Shown here: positions 35,836 through 44,152 of the stretch, one piece after another
Layout of the letters: each line of letters starts with the position of its first letter
How positions within the stretch are numbered: the first letter of the stretch is position 1
From: Pedobacter sp. BMA
GTDB taxonomy: Bacteria; Bacteroidota; Bacteroidia; Sphingobacteriales; Sphingobacteriaceae
NCBI RefSeq assembly: GCF_001027745.1
Contig: NZ_LECU01000006.1
Location: 930,001-994,000 of the forward strand
Length of the DNA stretch: 64,000 nucleotides
Reading direction: 5' to 3'
The notes under the pieces: generated by a model
What the model was told of the DNA's origin: nothing
Database searches by the model: none
Seen by the model: the letters and a program-made list of their open reading frames with translations, nothing else
Made by a program: the position numbers and the translations under genes

Positions 35836-36825
35836 ATGAAACAAGGAGAAATAATTTTTTATACAAGTGATAGTGGATCTACAGAAATTGAAGTGGCTGT
35901 ACAGGAAGATACTTTATGGTTGAATCAAAAGCAAATAGCAGTAGTGTTTGGTGTTCAAGTCCCGGCTGTTAATAAGCACATTAATAATATTTTTAAGGAA
36001 AATGAATTGGATGAATCAACTATTTCCAATTTGGAAATAGTTCAAAAAGAAGGGACTCGAAATGTTAAGAGAAGGGTTGATGTCTATAATCTTGACATGA
36101 TTTTATCTATTGGTTACAGGATCAGTTCCACAAAAGCAACTAAATTCCGCATTTGGGCAAATCGAATTCTTAAAGATTATCTGCTAAAGGGATATGTGCT
36201 AAATCATAAAAAGCTGAAAGAACAGGAGCAGAAGTTAAATGAGCTTAAGCAGGTTGTTAAATTAATCCATCATGTTCATGAAAGTTATTTACTGGATAAA
36301 GCAGAAATTAAAGACACTTTCAAGGTATTGGTTGATTATGTTTATGCACTAGACATTTTAGATCAGTATGACCACCAGCAGCTTGATTATACGGTCTCCA
36401 ATCATAAAACTTTATTTAGTATCGATTACAATTCGGCAATCGGGGCTATTCATGATTTGCGCACAAAGTTCGGTGGTAGCAAACTCTTTGGTAACGAGAA
36501 AGATCAATCTTTCGAAAGTTCTTTAACAACTATTTATCAAACCTTTGATGGAGAAGAATTGTACCCCAGTTTGGAAGAAAAAGCAGCACATCTCTTATAT
36601 TTTGTCGTCAAAAACCACTCTTTCTCAGATGGGAATAAGCGAATAGCCGCATTTTTATTCGTTTGGTTTCTGGAAAGAAATAAAATGTTATACAGATCAG
36701 ATGGCACCAAACGAATTGCTGATAATGCACTTGTAGCACTTACCTTATTAATTGCTGAAAGCGATCCTATAGAAAAAGATATGATGATTAAGGTAGTTAT
36801 AAATTTAATTAATTATAAAAATTAA
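35836..36825 (+). CDS. RhuM family protein with Fic/Doc domain
   Basis: 329 residues. The N-terminal ~200 residues are RhuM-like (EIIFYTSDSGSTEIEVAVQE, DTLWLNQKQIAVVFGV, then a region with NLDMILSIGYRISSTKATKF). The C-terminal ~130 residues are a Fic/Doc fold with motif H261-S-F-S-D-G-N-K-R269. Lysine after GN, where AMPylating Fic has Gly, is the Doc arrangement, and Doc is a kinase toxin acting on EF-Tu. Substrate and toxicity are unknown. It stands alone between crtD and an M28 peptidase (1-bp gap) with no antitoxin-sized neighbour. It is AT-rich, perhaps acquired. Confidence 0.85.
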   Translation: MKQGEIIFYTSDSGSTEIEVAVQEDTLWLNQKQIAVVFGVQVPAVNKHINNIFKENELDESTISNLEIVQKEGTRNVKRRVDVYNLDMILSIGYRISSTKATKFRIWANRILKDYLLKGYVLNHKKLKEQEQKLNELKQVVKLIHHVHESYLLDKAEIKDTFKVLVDYVYALDILDQYDHQQLDYTVSNHKTLFSIDYNSAIGAIHDLRTKFGGSKLFGNEKDQSFESSLTTIYQTFDGEELYPSLEEKAAHLLYFVVKNHSFSDGNKRIAAFLFVWFLERNKMLYRSDGTKRIADNALVALTLLIAESDPIEKDMMIKVVINLINYKN

Positions 36826-36826
36826 A

Positions 36827-38524
36827 CTACTTCAGCTCCTTCAGATATAAACTAGTCTGCTTCTCAATATCATCCCTCGCAACCTTTATAGCAGATCCTT
36901 TTCGCGTAGTTTCTGCTTTAACAGGCATTTTACCAATGGTTGCCAGTGCATCAATATACCATTTACTCCATACTTCAATAATGTGCCGCTCTTCAGCAGC
37001 CGGTTTGCCCGCAGATAGTGCCTTTTTGCTCAGCTCAAACTCCTTTTTTAAACGAGCAAGTCCATCGGCCTGAACTTGTGCAACAGTTGCTGCTGCAGTC
37101 GATTCGTTAGCAGAAACTAAGGTATATGCAGCAGTTAGCCCGCTCACACCAACATTCTTCATCTCAGTGGGCGAAACCTTATCTATCCGGTCGTTATCTG
37201 TATGGTAAAATACATCCGTAAAATGCCACATCAGCAAGCCGGGAATTTTATGCTGTAAAAATGGAGTGTGATCACTGCCCCCTTCAAAAGGATTGTAATT
37301 TACTGTCCAGTTGGCAAACTTGCCTTGTTTCTTACAAATATCAAAAATGAAATCATTGAAATAATGAGGAAACAGGTCTTTTTCTGTCACATCTCCCGCA
37401 CCCCACTCTGTATGTTTATCTGTGCCCCTGGTCCATATTGCCGATGGATCAGGCATTTTTTCAATCAGAAAAGAGCCTCCTGTTTTTTGGGTATCCTCGC
37501 CTACCATATCCAGACTCATACCCCATAAAATACCTTTTGCTCTGGTGGTGTCTTCTGTAATATAACGCCTTGTCGATACAATTTCATCCCCCCATAGAAA
37601 GGTAATTGTGCGCTGAGGTCCAATCTTTTTCGTCTTAACAAGTTCTGCTGTTAACCTCGCCATTTCAGCAAGTGTACCTACTCCACTGGCATTATCGTTT
37701 GCACCAGGTTCCTGAACGTGGGCACTGAAAACAAATCTTTCACCTGGCCGCTCGCTTCCACGAACATTAGCTACAATAGTTAATTCTTCTGATGGATAAA
37801 TTCTTGTCTGGATGTTAACCTTCAACTTAGTCATGCCTTTCATGCAGGCAGCTTTTAGCTTTTCTTTTGCTCCATATGACAATAATAATGTCCATACTTC
37901 GCTATTGGCTTTCATGCTGCTAAACTGTATTGAAGTTTGATGAACCTCAGGCTGAGTATATTTCGGCATTGAATAGCCAACTATGCCAATCGCTCCGGCT
38001 TTGGTCGCAGCAGCCAGTAATCTGGAAGGGTGATTCTCTGAAAAGATAATTTTTCCCTTCACATCTGTTTTTTCAACATCCGAAAGGTTACTGATGAATA
38101 CAACTTCAGCGCTAACTCCCCCTGCAGGCGTAGAAGTGCAGTTAATGGGAATCATGTTTCTGTTCGTCTGGAAAGAAATTAAAGGCTCTGGATTTCCTTC
38201 GATATCGATTCGCGCATCTACAGGTTCCCAGGTATTATTCTTCATAGGGCGCTTTTCAATGCGGTAAGTCAGTACGCCCTCCGATTCGTTAAGCTTTTGC
38301 TTAGCGAATCCCGCATTTTTTAAAATCTGTTCAACATAATGAATACTTGCATTAAAACCCGTATTGCCTGGAACGCGGAAGAATTTTTCTACATAAGCGG
38401 TGGTATTATAAGCCTGCTTTTCGTTAAATCCGTCGCGGGTAAGCTTGAAATAGGAGTCAGTTGTATTTTGAGCGTAGCTTGCTGCTGCCGCGAAAAGCAA
38501 CATAAACAGTATTTTCTTTTTCAT
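36827..38524 (-). CDS. Secreted M28 family peptidase
   Basis: 565 residues with signal peptide MKKKILFMLLFAAAASYAQ. A PA-type domain in the first half (around VISNLSDVEKTDVKGKII) precedes the zinc peptidase domain. FSAHVQEPGANDNASGVG carries the first His and bridging Asp, FLWGDEIVSTRRYI the catalytic Glu region, LDMVGED an Asp and FYHTDNDRID the last His. The WGDE arrangement differs from the usual GEE, so metal binding may vary. It converges on the RhuM-Doc gene. The box TATCTTTC (minus strand) lies about 20 bp upstream of its ATG. Confidence 0.83.
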   Translation of the reverse strand: MKKKILFMLLFAAAASYAQNTTDSYFKLTRDGFNEKQAYNTTAYVEKFFRVPGNTGFNASIHYVEQILKNAGFAKQKLNESEGVLTYRIEKRPMKNNTWEPVDARIDIEGNPEPLISFQTNRNMIPINCTSTPAGGVSAEVVFISNLSDVEKTDVKGKIIFSENHPSRLLAAATKAGAIGIVGYSMPKYTQPEVHQTSIQFSSMKANSEVWTLLLSYGAKEKLKAACMKGMTKLKVNIQTRIYPSEELTIVANVRGSERPGERFVFSAHVQEPGANDNASGVGTLAEMARLTAELVKTKKIGPQRTITFLWGDEIVSTRRYITEDTTRAKGILWGMSLDMVGEDTQKTGGSFLIEKMPDPSAIWTRGTDKHTEWGAGDVTEKDLFPHYFNDFIFDICKKQGKFANWTVNYNPFEGGSDHTPFLQHKIPGLLMWHFTDVFYHTDNDRIDKVSPTEMKNVGVSGLTAAYTLVSANESTAAATVAQVQADGLARLKKEFELSKKALSAGKPAAEERHIIEVWSKWYIDALATIGKMPVKAETTRKGSAIKVARDDIEKQTSLYLKELK

Positions 38525-38787
38525 TTAGTAATTTAAAACCGAAAGATAGTAAGAAAATTCCGTGTTAATAATGGTACCGCTGGTCACTTCTCTGAAAGCA
38601 GCGCTGCCACTTACTCATGCAGGTTGAAACCTCCACTAACGCACTATCAATCAATTTAATCCATTGGTCTATCCTCCCAATGTAATATAATAGCCTTTAA
38701 ACTAAAATTAACATAAATTTAATTTGAACTGTTATGGTTTCCGGTATAAATTAGCTATTATTGTAAATATAGAGGAGGTTTTTTATC
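38525..38787. other. Intergenic region upstream of the 36-residue microgene
   Basis: 263 bp, AT-rich, with the promoter of the leftward M28 gene at its left end. At its right end are a near-consensus box TATTATTG (38756-38763) and the Shine-Dalgarno AGGAGG of the microgene. No other feature seen. Confidence 0.5.
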
Positions 38788-38898
38788 ATGAGCAAAGAAA
38801 TATTAGAGTTTTCTGTACAAGTAGATGAGAAATTTGACTTAAAGTTTAACTGGTCAGATGGCTTCTGGGAAGCTGCATTCAAATTTTTCGGAAAGTAG
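38788..38898 (+). CDS. 36-residue microprotein with strong Shine-Dalgarno
   Basis: ATG at 38788, stop TAG at 38896-38898. GAGGAGG ends about 10 nt upstream, the best ribosome-binding site seen in the window, where such sites are otherwise rare. The peptide MSKEILEFSVQVDEKFDLKF... alternates acidic and basic residues and ends in an aromatic-rich GFWEAAFKFFGK, which could form an amphipathic helix. There is no signal peptide. I recognise no family. A near-consensus -7 box sits 25 nt upstream of the ATG. It could also be a leader peptide, but rlmD has its own promoter. Confidence 0.55.
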   Translation: MSKEILEFSVQVDEKFDLKFNWSDGFWEAAFKFFGK

Positions 38899-39048
38899 AG
38901 CTTAATCTGATTTCTTTATTCCGGGTTTTCCTGATCCGGTATAAAATGATGCTGCCATAACTTTTTCTTAACAACTTTCCCTGGGCAAGCCATTATTTGT
39001 ATTCATTCTTACCTGAGCATTGTGCTTTAGTCTTTCAGCTTTTCCGCT

Positions 39049-39056
39049 TATCTTTG
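39049..39056 (+). promoter_or_regulatory. rlmD -7 box TATCTTTG
   Basis: Perfect TAnnTTTG with TTTA 19 bp upstream at -33. Only seven bases separate it from the ATG at 39064, predicting a leaderless or nearly leaderless mRNA. Confidence 0.65.
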
Positions 39057-39063
39057 CACGATA

Positions 39064-40476
39064 ATGAGTAGAAGAAAACCAGGTACGGTAACGGTCATTC
39101 CAAACGTACAGATAATTGATATTGCTGAAGAAGGTAAAGGCGTTGGCAAGGCCGATGAATTGGTTATTTTTGTAGATAAAGCAGTTCCGGGAGATGTAGT
39201 TGACGTACGCTTAACCAAAAAGAAAAAGAACTTTGCTGAAGCAATTATCGATCAGTTACATCAAAAATCTGAATTACGCACGGATCCTTTCTGCCCGCAT
39301 TTCGGTACCTGTGGCGGTTGCAAATGGCAACATATGGGTTACGATTCTCAATTAAAATTTAAACAGAAAAATGTTGAGGCGGCCCTCCAGCGTCTCGGCA
39401 AAATCGATACTTCCAATACTGAACCGATCTTAGGTTCTGCACAAGACCGCTATTACAGGAATAAACTTGAGTTTACTTTTTCCAACAAACGTTGGTTAGA
39501 CAGAACGGATATAGAGCGTGATGAAGATTTCGACATGAATGCACTGGGCTTTCACGTTCCGCTTCGTTTCGATAAAATCCTCGATATCGAACATTGCTAT
39601 TTACAGGCCGAACCCTCGAACTCCATCAGAAACGCAGTACGTAAATACGCACTGGAAAATGGTTTGTCGTTTTACGACTTACGCAACCACGAAGGGGCAC
39701 TGCGTAATTTAATTATACGTACATCCAGTACCGGAGAAGTGATGGTCGCGGTGGTTTTTGCCTACCCTGAAGAGGATCAGGTAGAAGGCTTGATGGGATT
39801 TCTTAAACAAGCGTTCCCACAGATTACCGCCTTACTCTATATCGTGAATCAAAAGAAAAATGATACCATCTTTGATCAGGAAGTCAATCTTTTTGCCGGT
39901 CGCGATCACATATTTGAAGAGATGGATGGCATCAGGTTCAAAATCGGCGTTAAATCTTTCTATCAAACCAATTCGGAGCAAGCCTTTGAATTATATAAAA
40001 TCACCCGTGATTTTGCCGGATTTAAAGGTGATGAACTGGTTTACGATTTGTATACCGGGGCAGGAACTATTGCCAATTTTGTGGCAAAAAGCGTTAAACA
40101 GGTGGTGGGTGTAGAATATGTACCTACTGCAATTGAGGATGCTAAATTCAATTCTCAGTTAAATGGAATCGACAACACGATTTTCTATGCAGGAGATATG
40201 AAAGACATTCTCACTGAAGAGTTCGTATTGGCACACGGCCGACCAGACGTGGTCATTACAGATCCGCCAAGAGCAGGTATGCATGCCGATGTGGTGCAGC
40301 GCCTCTTAGAAATGGAATCTGATAAAATTGTCTATGTAAGCTGTAACGCGGCAACACAGGCCCGTGATTTAGAATTACTGAAAGAAAAATATGATGTGGT
40401 GCGCATTAAACCTGTAGATATGTTTCCGCATACTCAACATGTAGAAAATGTGGTATTATTAAAATTAAGAGGATAG
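39064..40476 (+). CDS. rlmD: 23S rRNA (uracil-C5)-methyltransferase RlmD
   Basis: SAM-dependent methyltransferase of the RumA/TrmA family, expected to modify a 23S rRNA uridine. The 470-residue protein has an N-terminal TRAM domain, the [4Fe-4S] cysteines in FCPHFGTCGGCKWQHM, and FYQTNSEQA. SAM motif DLYTGAGTIANF, catalytic DPPRAGM and the nucleophile Cys motif VSCNAATQARDL follow. Assignment to RlmD versus RlmCD-type paralogues is by overall pattern only. Confidence 0.9.
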   Translation: MSRRKPGTVTVIPNVQIIDIAEEGKGVGKADELVIFVDKAVPGDVVDVRLTKKKKNFAEAIIDQLHQKSELRTDPFCPHFGTCGGCKWQHMGYDSQLKFKQKNVEAALQRLGKIDTSNTEPILGSAQDRYYRNKLEFTFSNKRWLDRTDIERDEDFDMNALGFHVPLRFDKILDIEHCYLQAEPSNSIRNAVRKYALENGLSFYDLRNHEGALRNLIIRTSSTGEVMVAVVFAYPEEDQVEGLMGFLKQAFPQITALLYIVNQKKNDTIFDQEVNLFAGRDHIFEEMDGIRFKIGVKSFYQTNSEQAFELYKITRDFAGFKGDELVYDLYTGAGTIANFVAKSVKQVVGVEYVPTAIEDAKFNSQLNGIDNTIFYAGDMKDILTEEFVLAHGRPDVVITDPPRAGMHADVVQRLLEMESDKIVYVSCNAATQARDLELLKEKYDVVRIKPVDMFPHTQHVENVVLLKLRG

Positions 40477-40511
40477 AATTTCATTTCCTTATTCAAAATT
40501 CAATAATTAAT

Positions 40512-40925
40512 ATGGATAGAGAAGAATTGTTAAGTGCTACACCCGAAGGTAGCGGCGAATCGCAGGGGAAAAAAGAAAGCCCGCTGGTTAGTCTGGAGAA
40601 AGATTTGCAATTTTATGCAGATGCCATTAAAGAGGTAGCTGTTGAAATTATGGTTGAAGGAATTTCTGCTTACCCTATTTTCATTGCCCATCAGCATGAA
40701 GTCAATATTGGTGAATTGATCCTGAATAAAGAAGAACTGAATACAGACTGGACAATACAGGCCTCAACCCTGGAAGAATTTGTAGAAAAGGGAATTATCA
40801 ATAAAGAGAAAAAAGAAACTTTCTTAAAAGCATACAAACGGCCTGAAGACCATATGTGTATTTTTGTAGTGGTTCCTGAAGGGGCAAACTTCATTTACTA
40901 CCCATATAAAAAGGGCAGGGCCTAA
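40512..40925 (+). CDS. Conserved hypothetical protein, 137 residues
   Basis: Acidic, soluble protein without a signal peptide. A hydrophilic Ser/Gly/Glu N-terminus (about 25 residues) precedes a compact domain with FYADAIKEVAVEIMVEGISAYP, an FIAHQHEV strand, ASTLEEFVEKGII and the closing VVPEGANFIYYPYK. No known motif. It follows rlmD by 35 bp on the same strand and is probably cotranscribed. I think homologues exist in related genera, but I cannot name a family. Confidence 0.7.
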   Translation: MDREELLSATPEGSGESQGKKESPLVSLEKDLQFYADAIKEVAVEIMVEGISAYPIFIAHQHEVNIGELILNKEELNTDWTIQASTLEEFVEKGIINKEKKETFLKAYKRPEDHMCIFVVVPEGANFIYYPYKKGRA

Positions 40926-40941
40926 TGATCGGAAACAAAAA

Positions 40942-40967
40942 CGCCGTTTTGCATCCACAAAACGGCG
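40942..40967. terminator. Terminator between convergent 40512 and GIN-domain genes
   Basis: Perfect 10-bp stem CGCCGTTTTG / CAAAACGGCG with a 6-nt loop. The T tract lies on the minus-strand exit side (plus strand ACAAAAA before the stem), so it serves mainly the GIN-domain gene. Confidence 0.75.
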
Positions 40968-40993
40968 AATTATCATTAACTAAACTAAAGTTC

Positions 40994-41698
40994 TTAATTT
41001 ACGTGGTGAACGTCGCCACTCTTTGAATTTGATGTTTTTCTCAATGCTGCATTGCCTTTATAACTCACATCGCCACCGCCGCTCGCAGCCGCTTCTAAGC
41101 CTTTGTTAACATAAATATTAACATCCGACCCGCCGGAAACCTGTACCTTTGCATAATCGGTAACAAACTCGTAAGCATCTATATCGCTTCCTCCACTCGA
41201 TTGAATAGTCATATTATTGGCTTTTCCTTTTAAATCGATATCGCTTCCTCCACCGGATTGAATGGTGATATCCCCACAGGAAACTTCTAATTTTAAATCT
41301 GAACCCCCTGATGACCGGATAGCAAGCTTTTCAGTTTTAAGCAGGTTCTGCGTAAACACATCCGAACCGCCTGAAGCAGCAAGAGCAGTTAAAGTTTTAT
41401 AGCTTACATAGGCTTTGATGATTCTGTTTTTAAACATTCCGCTCCAGCTAATGCCGTCCCTGAACTTAATGTTGATATTGCTACCAATTTGTTCCACTAT
41501 AATATCTTTTAAGGTCGCCTCATCCGACTTTACAGTCACATTTTCACTTCCGCCTTGCATGAGGTAAAGGTCTATACCGCTACTAACGCCTATGCTGTTA
41601 AAATTCTTTACAGGAAAGTTTTTAGCCTCCTGTGCCCTGGATAGAAAGCCAGCTGTTACCAAAAATAATATCAGCGAAGGTATGGTTAGTGTTTTCAT
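40994..41698 (-). CDS. Secreted GIN-domain (DUF2807) protein
   Basis: 234 residues with a signal peptide (MKTLTIPSLILFLVTAGFLSRAQ). The head GIN domain (NFNSIGVSSGIDLYLMQGG) leads into a repeat region. The SGGSD motif or close variants recur six times (SGGSDVF, SGGSDLK, GGGSDID, SGGSDID, SGGSDVN, SGGGDVS) at about 17-30-residue spacing, as expected for a right-handed beta-helix. Such proteins are surface or periplasmic and are thought to be adhesin-like or sensory. Function unknown. Confidence 0.87.
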   Translation of the reverse strand: MKTLTIPSLILFLVTAGFLSRAQEAKNFPVKNFNSIGVSSGIDLYLMQGGSENVTVKSDEATLKDIIVEQIGSNINIKFRDGISWSGMFKNRIIKAYVSYKTLTALAASGGSDVFTQNLLKTEKLAIRSSGGSDLKLEVSCGDITIQSGGGSDIDLKGKANNMTIQSSGGSDIDAYEFVTDYAKVQVSGGSDVNIYVNKGLEAAASGGGDVSYKGNAALRKTSNSKSGDVHHVN

Positions 41699-41825
41699 GT
41701 TTTTGTTTTAAGGTTATTCATAAGACGCACCTAAGGCCAAAACGTTGCAGTGAATCGAAATTATTTTTTAAATAGTTTGAATTTCATCCTTAAAATCGTT
41801 CTTTTTGTATTCAACCTTTTAATAC

Positions 41826-42332
41826 ATGGCATCGCAATTACTTATTCTCAATCAGAAACAGATTCAACAAAAAATAGATCGTATCGCCTATCAGATTTTG
41901 GAAGATAATCTGAACGAAAAAGAAATTGTTCTGGCAGGAATCTGGGACCGTGGATATAAACTGGCCATCCGCCTGGAAAAAGTGCTGAAAAAAATTTCCG
42001 AACTGAAAGTGACAATGCTTCGCATCGATCTTCAAAAAGAGAGCAGCAAGCTGGTTGCCAAAACTGATCTCGATGAAACACAATGGAAAAATAAAGTAAT
42101 TATTATTGTCGATGATGTGTTGAACAGTGGAAAAACACTCGCCTACGGCCTTGGCGTTTTCCTGAACACACCGCATAAAAAAATACGCACCGTAGTGCTT
42201 ATCGATAGAAGTCATAAAATATTCCCCATTGCAACCGATTTTGTCGGCCTTGAACTCGCAACAGTGTTGAAGGAACATGTTGATGTAATCATGGATGTTG
42301 AAGGAGAGGAAGACAGGGTTTATTTAAGCTAA
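41826..42332 (+). CDS. Phosphoribosyltransferase family protein (PyrR-like)
   Basis: 168 residues with a type I PRTase fold. The PRPP-binding motif is IIIVDDVLNSGKTL, with VVLIDRSHKIFPIATDFVGLEL after it, which resembles PyrR-type proteins (VLIDRGHRELPI...). The N-terminus has LNEKEIVLAGIWDRGYKLA. It could be a uracil PRTase or PyrR-like regulator; no pyr genes or leader attenuator are adjacent. A near-consensus -7 box TCTTTTTG is at 41797-41804. Confidence 0.82.
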   Translation: MASQLLILNQKQIQQKIDRIAYQILEDNLNEKEIVLAGIWDRGYKLAIRLEKVLKKISELKVTMLRIDLQKESSKLVAKTDLDETQWKNKVIIIVDDVLNSGKTLAYGLGVFLNTPHKKIRTVVLIDRSHKIFPIATDFVGLELATVLKEHVDVIMDVEGEEDRVYLS

Positions 42333-42434
42333 ATTCCTTCATTCGCTCCAGGGACTTTATCAGTTGACTACATTAATCCACGCCCAAATGCAGCAAAATT
42401 TGCAATTAACATCGATTTTTTGCAATTTCCCTAC

Positions 42435-43058
42435 ATGTATCGACCGCTTAAAAGTAATTTGATCTGTAATTTTTTCCCCTGGTACATTAAGCTGATCATT
42501 AAAAAAGATTTTTCGCATTTTAGGTTTAACGAACTGGAAATCAAAGAATCTGCTGCTGTTTTGGTTTTAGCCAACCACTTTAGCTGGTGGGACGGTTTTT
42601 TTATTTTTTACCTCAATAAGCTTCTCTTTAAAAAACACTTTCATGTTCTGGTAAGCGCCGAGAATTACAAAAAGGTTTGGTTTCTTAAATATCTTGGCGC
42701 ATTTGCAGCAGAAAGTAAAGGAAAAGATGTACTGGCAACTTTAGATTATGCCGGTCAACTGTTAGATGATCCAAATAACCTGGTACTTATTTTCCCACAG
42801 GGAAAGCTTTATTCAAATCATATAAAAAGCATACATTTCGAAAAAGGTGTTATGCAGATGATCAATTCCAGTCAAAGGAGAATGAACATCATATTTGCAG
42901 CAACATTCACCGATTACTTTTCAAAAAGAAAACCCATAGTTCAAACTTATCTCCATAATTGGGAAACAGAAGAATATGTAAGTTTGCAATTGTTAAAAAG
43001 CGCTTACAATAAACACTATGATCAGTCTGTTCTTAAACAAACACAAATCATCGAATGA
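42435..43058 (+). CDS. PlsC-type acyltransferase, probably carotenoid-glycoside acyltransferase (CruD-like)
   Basis: 207 residues from ATG 42435; an upstream in-frame TTG at 42420 is less likely. The 1-acylglycerol-phosphate acyltransferase motifs are NHFSWWD (HX4D catalytic pair) and LIFPQGKLYS (substrate-binding block III). Its stop overlaps the glycosyltransferase start by four bases, and a CruF-like hydratase follows. So the acceptor is more likely a glycosylated carotenoid than lysophosphatidate. In green sulfur bacteria CruC and CruD glycosylate and acylate hydroxychlorobactene. The functional assignment is by context. Confidence 0.7.
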   Translation: MYRPLKSNLICNFFPWYIKLIIKKDFSHFRFNELEIKESAAVLVLANHFSWWDGFFIFYLNKLLFKKHFHVLVSAENYKKVWFLKYLGAFAAESKGKDVLATLDYAGQLLDDPNNLVLIFPQGKLYSNHIKSIHFEKGVMQMINSSQRRMNIIFAATFTDYFSKRKPIVQTYLHNWETEEYVSLQLLKSAYNKHYDQSVLKQTQIIE

Positions 43059-44152
43059 GCTTTTTTATCTACGCAGTTTTAATCTTCCTGGTCATCAGAT
43101 TTTCCGTCACAGTTTTTAATTTTATCTCTAATCCTAAATTGCCGAAGGTAATCAGGCATTATCACGACAAAGTTTCCATCCTCATTCCCGCCCGCAATGA
43201 AGAAGATAACATTATCGAATTGCTCCATTCTATAAAAAATCAGGATTACACCAATTATGAAGTCATTGTAATGGATGACCAGAGCGAGGATAATACCTTC
43301 GGCCTCGTAAATGATTTTTGTTCAGTAAATGCTAACTTCAGCATTGTCAAAGGTGAACCACTTCCTGCAAACTGGCTGGGTAAAAATTTTGCTTGCCACC
43401 AGCTTGCTGCAATGGCCACAGGCAAGTATTTTTTGTTCGTAGACGCCGATGAAACCCTAAGCAGAGGATTAGTCAATAGCCTGATTAGCCGGATGGAGAT
43501 GGGGAAGCTGGCTTTGTTGAGTGTTTTTACTAATCAGGTAATGAAAACATTAGGTGAAAAATTGACTGTTCCCTTGATGCATTTTATTTTACTAAATTTG
43601 CTACCCCTCAGGCTAGTTAAAGTATCCCGAAATCCTGCTTTGGCTGCTGCCAGCGGACAATGCATGTTTTTCAATGCCGATGATTACCGCCAAAAACTAT
43701 GGCACCAGCAGGTAAAAAATCAGGTGGTAGAAGATGTGGAAATTATCAAGCTGGTTAAGCAGGAGAAATTTAATGCCGAAGCACTTTTGGCTAATGGCTT
43801 GATACATTGCAGAATGTACAAAAATATGCACGAAAGCCTGGCTGGCTTCAGTAAAAATTTACTCGCAGGTTTTGGTAATAACGTCTTTATATTGCTATTT
43901 TACCTGCTTTTGGTAATTATCGGACCAATAATTTTAATCGCAAACTTTAATATATCATTACTGTTGTTGCCATTAACATTAATCATTTTAAGCAGAATGA
44001 TGATTTCCTATTTATCCGGACAAAATGTCCTGGTTAATTTGATTTTACATCCGCTTCAAATGTTGTTTTTTCTGATAATTTCAATGATTTCTATAAAAAA
44101 ATACATTTCAAAAACAGGCACATGGAAGGGCAGACCGATCAGGACGATTTAA
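43055..44152 (+). CDS. GT2 family glycosyltransferase (CruC-like)
   Basis: 365 residues. The N-terminal helix is followed by a GT-A domain: VSILIPARNEEDNI, VMDDQSEDNT, and the DXD-equivalent FVDADETLS. VVEDVEI is the likely acid region in the second half. Three C-terminal transmembrane helices follow. The pattern matches glycosyltransferases linked to carotenoid clusters that glycosylate the 1'-hydroxyl. It overlaps the acyltransferase by 4 bases and the CruF-like gene by 31 bases, so expression is coupled. Confidence 0.75.
   Translation: MSFFIYAVLIFLVIRFSVTVFNFISNPKLPKVIRHYHDKVSILIPARNEEDNIIELLHSIKNQDYTNYEVIVMDDQSEDNTFGLVNDFCSVNANFSIVKGEPLPANWLGKNFACHQLAAMATGKYFLFVDADETLSRGLVNSLISRMEMGKLALLSVFTNQVMKTLGEKLTVPLMHFILLNLLPLRLVKVSRNPALAAASGQCMFFNADDYRQKLWHQQVKNQVVEDVEIIKLVKQEKFNAEALLANGLIHCRMYKNMHESLAGFSKNLLAGFGNNVFILLFYLLLVIIGPIILIANFNISLLLLPLTLIILSRMMISYLSGQNVLVNLILHPLQMLFFLIISMISIKKYISKTGTWKGRPIRTI

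Noticed and set aside
35836..36825. Calling the RhuM-Doc gene a prophage or mobile-element remnant
   Set aside because: No integrase, repeats, tRNA or other phage genes flank it; neighbours are 1-40 bp away and look chromosomal.
37268..38536. Plus-strand frames opposite the second M28 peptidase
   Set aside because: Antisense shadows of a well-supported peptidase with no motif of their own.
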